Shown here in pieces: positions 6,807 through 12,856 of a stretch of 12,856 bases of DNA. Location: NCBI GenBank assembly GCA_964631335.1, contig CAZVXD010000060.1, positions 1 through 12,856 of the forward strand, read 5' to 3'. A program made the position numbers and the translations under genes. This stretch comes from JAFGHJ01 sp964631335 (GTDB lineage: Bacteria > Hydrothermota > UBA3072). A model generated the notes under the pieces. The model was not told the DNA's origin. It ran no database searches and saw nothing but the letters and a program-made list of their open reading frames with translations. Within the stretch, counting starts at the first letter, position 1. Every line of letters begins with the position of its first letter.

Positions 6807-7274
6807 TTACTTTACTACGAATTCGCAGCGGCGGTTCATTTCCAGGTTTTCGGGATCGAGAGGTCTTTCTTCTCCGTAGCTTACCGTAGACAATCTATCA
6901 GCAGAAACACCAAGACCGACAAGATAATCGTGAGCCGCTTTAGCTCTTCTTTCACCCAGAGCCATATTATATTCAGAAGTTCCTATTCTACAACAATGTC
7001 CTTCGATAACTATGTCGACTTCCGGATATAATTCAAGCATTTCACTGTTGGCATCTAAAACACCAGCGGCATCAGGTTTAATATCGGACTTGTCGAAATC
7101 GAAAAATATTCGATTTAAAACCAGTTCCGGTCTCTCAGGCTCAACTTCAGTCGTATCTTCAACAACAATCTCCGGTTCCTCAATCGGTTCTTCCTCTACA
7201 ACCGGCGCGCCACCACAACCTATAAACAGAACAACAATCAACAATACGGGTACAAACAATTTTAAATAACGCAT
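6807..7274 (-). CDS. pal: Pal, peptidoglycan-associated OmpA-like lipoprotein
   Basis: The 155-residue product has a lipoprotein signal with lipobox F17-I-G-C20, a very acidic linker (about 27-50, Glu/Pro/Val-rich) and an OmpA-like domain (about 52-155). The domain shows FFDFDKSDIKPDA, the EYNMALGERRA helix and a terminal NRRCEFVVK. Pal holds the outer membrane to peptidoglycan and is the partner of TolB. One key site is unusual. The loop that normally reads G-H-x-D-E-R-G-T is G92-H-C-C95-R-I-G-T here, so Cys replaces the Asp that contacts diaminopimelate in related domains; R110, expected to be the other contact, is kept. Pal is the first gene of its operon, with a strong promoter and a perfect AAGGAGG site, so it is likely the most expressed member. 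Confidence 0.95.
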   Translation of the reverse strand: MRYLKLFVPVLLIVVLFIGCGGAPVVEEEPIEEPEIVVEDTTEVEPERPELVLNRIFFDFDKSDIKPDAAGVLDANSEMLELYPEVDIVIEGHCCRIGTSEYNMALGERRAKAAHDYLVGLGVSADRLSTVSYGEERPLDPENLEMNRRCEFVVK

Positions 7275-7279
7275 CCTCG

Positions 7280-7286
7280 CCTCCTT
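7280..7286 (-). promoter_or_regulatory. Strong Shine-Dalgarno site of pal
   Basis: AAGGAGG on the minus strand lies 5 bases before the ATG at 7274 and fixes the start of pal. Later genes of the operon rely mainly on overlaps and weaker sites. Confidence 0.85.
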
Positions 7287-7295
7287 TTTTTTAGA

Positions 7296-7323
7296 ATGAT
7301 ACGCAAAAACTATTTATTGTCAA
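7296..7323 (-). promoter_or_regulatory. Sigma70-type promoter of the pal-cpoB-tolQRA-tolB operon
   Basis: On the minus strand a perfect -35 TTGACA (7323-7318), a 16-base spacer and TATCAT (7301-7296) lie immediately upstream of the pal ribosome site. The predicted transcript start is about 7290, only some 16 bases before the ATG, so the leader is very short. This places the start of the tol-pal transcript between the HIT gene and pal and separates the two minus-strand gene groups. No clear hairpin terminator is seen after the HIT gene, so some read-through is possible. Confidence 0.75.
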
Positions 7324-7378
7324 GCGTCTATCTCCTTTTTTCTATAAATCTCATACCGCATATTCTACTTTTATATTT

Positions 7379-7867
7379 TTATTCCGAAACTTCTTTATGA
7401 GCCTCCAACAAAATATCGTAGGCTTCGTCTATTGAAATAGGTACTACTTTTGTTTCAGCAATTATAGGCATAAAGTTAGTATCTCCGCTCCACCTGGGCA
7501 CAAGATGATAATGAAGATGGTCCTCAAATCCGGCACCGGCGATCCTTCCTATATTCATTCCTAGATTAAAACCATCGGGCTTCATCGCTTTTTTTATAAC
7601 TTCCTGCCACTTCCGGAGAAAAAGCGACATTTCCAGCATCTCATTCTCATTCATCTCTCCGAAATTTCCTGTATGTTTATAAGGAGCAACCATTATATGT
7701 CCGTTATTATAGGGGTACTTATTCATGATTACAAATGAGAATTCTCCTCGGAAAAGCACACCGGATTTTCTATCATCATTCGACGAAACGGCTTTGCAAA
7801 AAATACAATTCTCAGAATTCGGATTTCTTATGTATTTATACCTCCAGGGGGCGAATATTTTTTTCAT
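7379..7867 (-). CDS. HIT-family nucleotide hydrolase/phosphorylase, Ap4A phosphorylase-like
   Basis: The 162-residue product carries the histidine triad H117-L-H119-Y-H121 followed by LVPRW, and an N-terminal C21-x2-C24 pair likely to bind zinc together with distal His residues. The WSGDTNFMP segment after the triad is familiar from the HIT subgroup that includes mycobacterial diadenosine tetraphosphate phosphorylase. The middle His would attack the alpha-phosphate of a dinucleoside polyphosphate or nucleotide conjugate in the cytoplasm. The length is normal for this subgroup. The start overlaps the stop of the endonuclease gene by one base (TGATG), so expression is probably coupled. The substrate cannot be fixed from sequence. 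Confidence 0.9.
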   Translation of the reverse strand: MKKIFAPWRYKYIRNPNSENCIFCKAVSSNDDRKSGVLFRGEFSFVIMNKYPYNNGHIMVAPYKHTGNFGEMNENEMLEMSLFLRKWQEVIKKAMKPDGFNLGMNIGRIAGAGFEDHLHYHLVPRWSGDTNFMPIIAETKVVPISIDEAYDILLEAHKEVSE

Positions 7868-9123
7868 CAGAAAAGAGACCCCTGGGTTGTAACTTTACTG
7901 GGTCCGTCCTCCGGAATTAAAATTTTACCGTACACCCCGTCGTATCCCGGATGTATTTCCACGTTTTCTTCTCTGACTTTTATAACCGATTTAGCTATTT
8001 TATCATCGGTAAACGCAGTCAAATCCTTTTCCGGAAGTTCTACTAAAATTCTAAATTCATTACCGAAATATTTTGTCAATTTTCTATAGGTATCTTCCAC
8101 AAGCCGGGATTTAGTTCCCACACCCAAAGAATTTGCTATTATTTCCCGAAGAGGAATGAGTCTCTTATATCCAACTCGTCCGGATTTTTCAGCTTTCTTT
8201 CTATCCGCGAGTTCACAAACACGATGAAGAACACCCAATGTAAGAGGTCTTCCGCAAACCGGACATAAATTATTATGTTTCTTAGATTCTTCAGGATGGA
8301 AGGTTACATCACATTTTCTGTGTCCGTCATAATGGTATTTCCCTTCTTGAGGAAAAAATTCGACTGTATAATCAAACAATTCTGTATCCTGTTTTTTTAA
8401 AATATCTAAAAGCCCGGGATAATCTATAGCCTCTTTAAAACAATTAGCCTCTCTGCCTATATTAGCCGGTGAATGCGCGTCAGAATTTGAAATCAGGCTT
8501 ATTTTATCAAGAGAAGATAAAAGCCAGTTCATGGGAGGATCAGAAGAAAGACCGGTTTCTACGGCATAAATCTTATCACTATAATTTCCAAAAGCTTCTT
8601 CTATTGAATCGAACCCGGATTGGGAACCAAAAAGCCCGAACCAGGGCGTCCAGAGATGCGCCGGAATAAAAATCGCGTCTTCACAGACGGAAAAAAGATT
8701 CTCCGCAAGGTCACGCAGTGAAAAGGTAAGAGTGGGTCTTCCGTCAGCTTCTAACTTTCCGAATTTTCTTATATTTTTATTAAACTCCTTCACCGCGTTA
8801 AAATCAGGCAACATAATCAAAGAATGTATTTTCTTCGTATGCCCTTCTTCATTGTAAATATTACATACTTCTGCGGTAAGAATAAAATCGACGCCCTCGA
8901 ATTCGTATATCCCTTCACGCGTTGTTTCCTTTAACTCCTTCTCTAAAAGATACAACCATCCGGGATTGGTAAAATCACCAGTACCCATAAGATCTATACC
9001 CTTAGACTTAGCTTCTCTGGCGATAAAAGGAATCTCCATGTGTTTGCTTGTTGCCATGGAATATTTAGAATGAATATGAAAATCCGCGTAATACTTCATT
9101 AGTATTCTTTTCTCATCTATCAA
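7867..9123 (-). CDS. Endonuclease Q-like PHP-domain DNA repair nuclease
   Basis: The 418-residue product has an N-terminal PHP metal-binding domain: H16-I-H18, TGD50F, LTAE85V, H100, PAH156LWTPWFGLFGS and SNSD215AH217. A zinc-finger-like segment follows (C271, C287-P-V-C290, with H300 or C303). The C-terminal region has KRLIPLREIIA and GVGTKSRLVEDTYRKL helices. The architecture and length match endonuclease Q, which nicks DNA 5' of deaminated bases such as uracil and hypoxanthine; it was described in Thermococcales and is also found in some bacteria. The last residues are QGSLF, resembling a sliding-clamp-binding motif. The long start at 9123 overlaps the upstream gene by 11 bases. An in-frame ATG at 9099 (MKYYADFHIHS) would leave a 13-base gap and is equally plausible. 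Confidence 0.87.
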   Translation of the reverse strand: MIDEKRILMKYYADFHIHSKYSMATSKHMEIPFIAREAKSKGIDLMGTGDFTNPGWLYLLEKELKETTREGIYEFEGVDFILTAEVCNIYNEEGHTKKIHSLIMLPDFNAVKEFNKNIRKFGKLEADGRPTLTFSLRDLAENLFSVCEDAIFIPAHLWTPWFGLFGSQSGFDSIEEAFGNYSDKIYAVETGLSSDPPMNWLLSSLDKISLISNSDAHSPANIGREANCFKEAIDYPGLLDILKKQDTELFDYTVEFFPQEGKYHYDGHRKCDVTFHPEESKKHNNLCPVCGRPLTLGVLHRVCELADRKKAEKSGRVGYKRLIPLREIIANSLGVGTKSRLVEDTYRKLTKYFGNEFRILVELPEKDLTAFTDDKIAKSVIKVREENVEIHPGYDGVYGKILIPEDGPSKVTTQGSLF

Positions 9124-9568
9124 AACTTTCCAACAGAGATATTATCTGGGAGGCAGAATCGGCATCTAGTAGAGATTTTCTGAAATCTTCCTGTCTGCAC
9201 ATTCTGGATATTCTGGCAAGTATCTGTATATATTCATGTTTGGCATCTTCAGGAGCGACTATTAAAAAAACTATATTAACAGGTTCACCATCGAGGGAAT
9301 TAAAATCCAGACCTCCTTTTATCACCCCTATGATGATAAGCAAATCCTTTACGGCTTCAGTTCTCGCGTGAGGTATAGCTATACCTTCGATAACTCCCGT
9401 GCTTTCCAATTCCTCCCTTTCTCTGATCTTATGCAGGATAGGTTCTCTGGTCATTATAATACCCTTTTTAAGAGCCCGATCCACCATTTTTTCAATCATC
9501 GTAAATTTATCTTCGACTTTATCCACAAAAACTATTAAATCCTCATCAAGAAATTCTTCAATCATCAT
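9113..9568 (-). CDS. PTS EIIA-type (PtsN/fructose family) domain protein
   Basis: Taken from the ATG at 9568 the product has 151 residues, the usual size of a free-standing EIIA of the PtsN/fructose type. The motif GIAIPHAR includes H67, the expected phosphorylated histidine. LDFNSLDGEPVNIVFLIVAP and the C-terminal helices also fit the fold. Such proteins take phosphate from HPr or NPr; stand-alone ones mostly act as regulators. No EIIB/EIIC transporter is adjacent, so a regulatory role is inferred. I prefer 9568 because GGGAGG lies just upstream and the ATGA overlap with the usp stop repeats the junction style of the region. The frame stays open to an ATG at 9601, and ATG 9565 is also possible. 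Confidence 0.88.
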   Translation of the reverse strand: MMIEEFLDEDLIVFVDKVEDKFTMIEKMVDRALKKGIIMTREPILHKIREREELESTGVIEGIAIPHARTEAVKDLLIIIGVIKGGLDFNSLDGEPVNIVFLIVAPEDAKHEYIQILARISRMCRQEDFRKSLLDADSASQIISLLESFDR

Positions 9569-10002
9569 TTTCCTCCCTCTTTTTCTATCAGAATAGGACA
9601 CTGAACGTATTCTATCAACTGCTGCACCATCCTTTCTTCTCTCCTTCCTTCTATACCCTGCCCCCTGCGGTGTCCGATTATAAGAAGCTCGATTTTTTTC
9701 TCTATCACGAATTTTCTAAGAATATCTATGGTATCTCCTTCCTCTACGAAAAGGGCTGTCCTGACTCCTTCGTTTACCGCCATATCTTCAAGATAATATA
9801 AATATTTCCAGCCTTCTTCTTCTATCTTTATAGCTGTATCTATTTCATCCGCCTTTCTTAAATCCGATACTGTCCTTACGATGTCTTTATCCACAACAAA
9901 TAACGCGTAAAGAGTCGCGGAAAGCCCTTTGCTAATCTCTATAGCTCTATTCCATGAACCTCTTGTCTCTCCGGATACAATATATAAAAGAATTTTATCC
10001 AT
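9565..10002 (-). CDS. Universal stress protein (UspA family)
   Basis: The 145-residue product has the Usp alpha/beta layout. It opens with DKILLYIVSGE and an RAIEISKGLSATLYALFVVD helix-strand unit, followed by a GDTIDILRKFVIEKKIELLIIGHRRG core and a final CPILIE strand. In ATP-binding members the segment after the core reads G-2x-G-9x-G-S/T. Here G110 is kept, but the later Gly-Ser is replaced by Glu-Arg (E123-R124), so nucleotide binding is doubtful. The protein is cytoplasmic and likely regulatory. It sits 4 bases after the ATPase D gene and overlaps the EIIA start by 4 bases, so it belongs to the ATPase operon by position. A direct role on the ATPase is only a guess. Confidence 0.85.
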   Translation of the reverse strand: MDKILLYIVSGETRGSWNRAIEISKGLSATLYALFVVDKDIVRTVSDLRKADEIDTAIKIEEEGWKYLYYLEDMAVNEGVRTALFVEEGDTIDILRKFVIEKKIELLIIGHRRGQGIEGRREERMVQQLIEYVQCPILIEKEGGK

Positions 10003-10006
10003 TTAA

Positions 10007-10609
10007 TTATTCTCCTCTACTCAATCTTTTAACTCTAAAAAATTCTTCTCTTTCTTCATCTTCGAGGTTTTCTTCTATCTTTTTTATGTCCGTTTTATAT
10101 TCAGGAATAAAAATCTTTTCCAGAGCGTTTACTCTTTTTTGAGTCTTACTTATCTCCGAACCGAGTCTCCATATAAGAACTTCTTTTGCCGCCCATCTGG
10201 CAAGCAAATCGATAAGCCCCCTGAATTTATCGAGAGCTTCATCAAAATATTCATCCGTAGAATCGAGGCTGACCTGAACTTTTTTTTCCGGAACATCCAC
10301 AAGAAGCTCGGGAACAGGTATACCCATGACGGAACGCATACGAACATCTACAGAAGGTTCTTCACCACCTTTGGCAAAATTCGTAATTTTCTGTTTTCCT
10401 TTGGAAACCACTGTCTTTTCAAGAGAATTGTACGCTTCTTGCAGCTTGCGGGTTATTTCTTCTTCCATCTCTTTGAAACCCCGTATATTTCTCATAAGCT
10501 CCATAATCATCACTTCTCTCTTTTCATCGAGAAGGTTATATCCTTCCTGTGCTATTTTCATTCGCTTTTTCAGCTTTAAAAGATTGCTTTGAGTCAGAGT
10601 GACTTTCAT
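10007..10609 (-). CDS. atpD: V/A-type ATPase subunit D (central stalk)
   Basis: The 200-residue product begins with the hallmark N-terminal stretch of subunit D (VTLTQSNLLKLKKRMKIAQEGYNLLDEKRE) and ends in a second long charged helical region (about 150-195, KTQKRVNALEKIFIPEYK), giving the coiled-coil shaft. Subunit D rotates inside the A3B3 head and couples ATP turnover to ion movement through the membrane ring. The length is usual. Its ATG follows the TAA of the B gene directly with no gap. The symbol follows the A/V-type naming and is not the beta subunit of F-type ATPase. Confidence 0.95.
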   Translation of the reverse strand: MKVTLTQSNLLKLKKRMKIAQEGYNLLDEKREVMIMELMRNIRGFKEMEEEITRKLQEAYNSLEKTVVSKGKQKITNFAKGGEEPSVDVRMRSVMGIPVPELLVDVPEKKVQVSLDSTDEYFDEALDKFRGLIDLLARWAAKEVLIWRLGSEISKTQKRVNALEKIFIPEYKTDIKKIEENLEDEEREEFFRVKRLSRGE

Positions 10610-11986
10610 TTAAGCTCCCATAAACTCCTCTATTTCTCTTTCCTTAACCCTTGTCAACTCACCTCTTGGTAATATATCCAGCAGCTTCCAGCCAATATCC
10701 AATGTTTCTTCCACAGAACGCGCTTCTCTCGAATCCTGCCCGAGAAAATCTCTCTCGAACTTGTCTCCGAAATCGAGATACCTTCTATCCACTTCAGATA
10801 ATTCTTCTTCTCCTATTATAGAGGCAAGAGAACGAACTCTTTGGACTCTCGAATAAGAAGAATAAAGCTGCCCGTAAAGATTAGAATGATCTTTTCGGGT
10901 TTTCCCCTTCCCAATGCCGTCTTTCATTAAACGAGAAAGTGAAGAAAGAGGATCGAAAGGAGGATAGATGCCTTTTTGATACATCTCTCTGGAGAAAACA
11001 AGCTGCCCTTCGGTTATATAACCCGTCAAATCCGGAATAGGATGGGTAATATCATCATTCGGCATAGTCAATATAGGTATCTGGGTAATAGATCCTTTTT
11101 TACCTTTAACTCTGCCGGTTCTCTCATAAAGAGAAGCAAGATCGCTGTAAAGATATCCGGGATAACCTTTTCTGGAAGGCACTTCTCCCCTGACAGAAGC
11201 GACTTCTCTTAACGCTTCGCAATAGTTTGTAAGATCTGTCAGGATAACCAGAACGTGTTTGTTTTTCTCGAAAGCCAAAAACTCAGCCACTGTAAGAGCA
11301 CAACGCGGGGCAATAAGTCTCTCGACCGAAGGACTATCGGCAAGGTTTAGAAACGTGACAAGACGCTTCAACTCTCCTCCTTCTTCGAATCTTTTCAGGA
11401 AAAAATCTGCTTCATCAGCCTTAATTCCCATAGCCGCGAAGACGATCACGAATTCTTCCCCCTCAGATATATTTGCCTGATTTACAATTTGCGCGGCCAT
11501 TTCATTATGCGGCAAACCTGCGCCAGAAAATATCGGCAATTTCTGTCCTCTGATTAAAGTCGCGAGTCCGTCTATAGCCGATATACCTGTCACGATATTT
11601 TCTCTGGGATACTCTCTGGCATCAGGATTGAGGGGAAAACCATTGATATCTTTTTCTTCTTCACCAAAAATAACCCCACCACCATCGATAGGATTACCCA
11701 ACCCATCAAAAACCCTACCCAGCATTTCTTCGGACACTGAAATCGTAATCGGAGAACCGGTAAAACCGACTCTCACTTCCTCCCTGCTTAAACCGCTTGT
11801 ACCGGAAAAAACCTGAATTACCGCTTTATCGTCATCCACTTCGATCACCCTGCCGGTTCTTTTAATGTCTCCCTGTTCTACTCTAACCATTTCCGCGAAA
11901 CCAGCACCTCTTATTCCTTCAACAACAAGAAGAGGTCCGCTTATGGCGCTAGCGCCGATATGTTTTTTTTCGTATAAATTATCCAT
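10610..11986 (-). CDS. atpB: V/A-type ATPase subunit B (non-catalytic)
   Basis: From the ATG at 11986 the product has 458 residues, the normal size. It begins near ISGPLLVVEGIRGAGFAEMV. In place of a Walker A loop it has SGAGLPHNE (residues 154-162), the mark of the non-catalytic B subunit. Further B hallmarks are LTDLTNYCEALREVASVRGEVPSRKGYPGYLYSDLA and SSLSRLMKDGIGKGKTR; the Arg in the latter contributes to the neighbouring catalytic site. Three B subunits alternate with three A subunits in the cytoplasmic head. The frame is open further to an ATG at 12004, but that one has no ribosome site and the family N-terminus fits 11986. The gene overlaps the end of atpA by 8 bases. The symbol follows A/V-type naming. 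Confidence 0.95.
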   Translation of the reverse strand: MDNLYEKKHIGASAISGPLLVVEGIRGAGFAEMVRVEQGDIKRTGRVIEVDDDKAVIQVFSGTSGLSREEVRVGFTGSPITISVSEEMLGRVFDGLGNPIDGGGVIFGEEEKDINGFPLNPDAREYPRENIVTGISAIDGLATLIRGQKLPIFSGAGLPHNEMAAQIVNQANISEGEEFVIVFAAMGIKADEADFFLKRFEEGGELKRLVTFLNLADSPSVERLIAPRCALTVAEFLAFEKNKHVLVILTDLTNYCEALREVASVRGEVPSRKGYPGYLYSDLASLYERTGRVKGKKGSITQIPILTMPNDDITHPIPDLTGYITEGQLVFSREMYQKGIYPPFDPLSSLSRLMKDGIGKGKTRKDHSNLYGQLYSSYSRVQRVRSLASIIGEEELSEVDRRYLDFGDKFERDFLGQDSREARSVEETLDIGWKLLDILPRGELTRVKEREIEEFMGA

Positions 11987-12856
11987 ATTCTTTTTTAAGA
12001 TCATCGAAAGCCTGTTCTATCTTTGAACTTAATTCACCAAATTTTTCCAGGTTTTCGTTTTTGATTTCTTCTCCCATTCTTTTTATTTCATTAAAAACAG
12101 GCAGTTCCTCGATTTTAAATAACGGTACTCCCATATCTAAAAGTTCTTCGGCCCTTTTCCCAAACTCAAAAATCATCTTAAGCATTTTATATTGTTTTTC
12201 CGCCACGCAAAAAGCATTGATTTCGGAAAGTGCGTTTTGCTGTAAAAAACCCTCTTTTATAAGTTCGGCTTTCCTTAAAGTAAGTCTCTCCTTTTCAGGT
12301 AAAGCTCCTTCCCCAACCAGTTGAACAATTTCTCTCAGGTGCGAATCTTCTAAAAGAATCTCCATTAATTTGCCGCGTAATTCCTTAATCGGTAAACTTT
12401 CGTTTTCCCACCAGTTGGCGACTTGATTTAAATAACCGGAGTAAGATTCTGTCCAGGAAATCGCCGGGTAATGCCGGGAATTCGCGAGTTCTCTATCCAG
12501 AACCCAAAAAGTGTTTACAAAACGCTTGGTATGACTGGTAACCGGTTCAGTAAAATCTCCACCAGGAGGAGAAACTGCTCCCACTATACTAACCGAACCT
12601 AACCTATCCTCCGTTACTTTAACCCTACCACCCCTCTCGTAAAATTCGGCGAGTCTACTGGATAAATAGGCGGGAAACCCCTTTTCCGCGGGCATCTCTT
12701 CCATTCTACCCGATATTTCCCTTAGAGCTTCCGCCCATCTCGAGGTGGAGTCGGCAAAAAGCGCCACGTCATAACCCATATCTCTGAAATACTCGGCCAT
12801 CGTTATTCCCGTATATATACTGGACTCTCTCGCTGTAACAGGCATGTTGGAAGTAT
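11979..12856 (-). CDS. atpA: V/A-type ATPase catalytic subunit A, 5' end beyond window
   Basis: The frame continues past the right edge, so about 291 C-terminal residues are seen of a protein usually near 580-600. Visible hallmarks are SNMPVTARESSIYTGIT, the Walker B strand VALFAD followed by STSRWAEALREISGRMEEMPAE, and AVSPPGGDFTEPVTSHT. These are characteristic of the catalytic subunit that hydrolyses or makes ATP. The P-loop and the A-specific insertion lie off-window. The ATG at 12845 is internal, not the start, because conserved residues (TSN) precede it in frame. The C-terminal helical domain (12200-11979) is ordinary. The symbol follows A/V-type naming. Confidence 0.96.
   Translation of the reverse strand, partial: TSNMPVTARESSIYTGITMAEYFRDMGYDVALFADSTSRWAEALREISGRMEEMPAEKGFPAYLSSRLAEFYERGGRVKVTEDRLGSVSIVGAVSPPGGDFTEPVTSHTKRFVNTFWVLDRELANSRHYPAISWTESYSGYLNQVANWWENESLPIKELRGKLMEILLEDSHLREIVQLVGEGALPEKERLTLRKAELIKEGFLQQNALSEINAFCVAEKQYKMLKMIFEFGKRAEELLDMGVPLFKIEELPVFNEIKRMGEEIKNENLEKFGELSSKIEQAFDDLKKEYG

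Noticed and set aside
9569..9601. Upstream ATG at 9601 as start of the EIIA gene
   Set aside because: It would add a basic 11-residue extension (SYSDRKRGRK) overlapping usp by 37 bases without a ribosome site, whereas GGGAGG precedes the ATG at 9568.
10139..10579. 146-residue plus-strand ORF
   Set aside because: It is antisense to ATPase subunit D, whose frame is clearly the coding one. The Phe/Lys/Arg-rich translation looks like a reverse-strand artefact.
11987..12004. Upstream ATG at 12004 as start of atpB
   Set aside because: It has no Shine-Dalgarno sequence and would lengthen the overlap with atpA to 26 bases. The ATG at 11986 fits the usual N-terminus better.

Overview
The window reads as chromosome of an AT-rich, probably anaerobic, diderm (Gram-negative-type) bacterium. 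A complete Tol-Pal envelope system, two lipoproteins with clear lipoboxes and a secreted beta-barrel-like protein show that there is an outer membrane. A V/A-type ATPase and a hydrogenase/sulfite-reductase-type Fe-S subunit fit an anaerobe, perhaps from a candidate phylum near the FCB group (Cloacimonadota-like or a relative). That placement is inference from gene content only; no rRNA gene or other phylogenetic marker is in the window.

Layout from left to right. (1) Bases 1-829, minus strand: 5' part of a HydB/AsrA-type Fe-S protein gene that runs off the left edge. (2) 830-1178: divergent intergenic region with a good promoter on each strand, plus a perfect CRP/FNR-like palindrome just downstream of the minus-strand promoter. 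(3) 1179-2861, plus strand: a secreted, probably outer-membrane beta-barrel protein of unrecognised family, closed by a bidirectional hairpin terminator. (4) 2927-3162: an AT-rich nested palindrome without genes. (5) 7274 down to 3163, minus strand: a tol-pal operon in the order pal, cpoB (ybgF), tolQ, tolR, tolA/tonB-like, tolB, starting from a strong promoter (7296-7323). (6) 12856 down to 7379, minus strand: a very compact run atpA (partial), atpB, atpD, universal stress protein, PTS EIIA-type protein, endonuclease Q-like PHP protein, HIT protein. Gene junctions there are overlaps or gaps of at most about 13 bases, and no internal promoter is evident.

How the genes work together. TolQ, TolR and the TolA/TonB-like protein form an inner-membrane energy-transduction complex. 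Periplasmic TolB, lipoprotein Pal and CpoB link it to peptidoglycan and the outer membrane. The ATPase genes encode catalytic subunit A, non-catalytic subunit B and stalk subunit D of a rotary ion pump or ATP synthase. They are followed by two likely regulatory proteins (Usp and EIIA), then by a DNA-repair nuclease and a nucleotide-binding HIT protein.

The points most worth following up are these. The endonuclease Q-like protein ends in a peptide resembling a bacterial sliding-clamp-binding motif. Pal carries Cys where the peptidoglycan-binding Asp is expected. The Usp has lost the usual Gly-Ser of its ATP-binding motif. The Fe-S gene has a CRP/FNR-like palindrome placed to act as an operator. 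Two distant promoters share identical hexamers and spacing. I saw no tRNA, rRNA, CRISPR array, transposase or phage gene.
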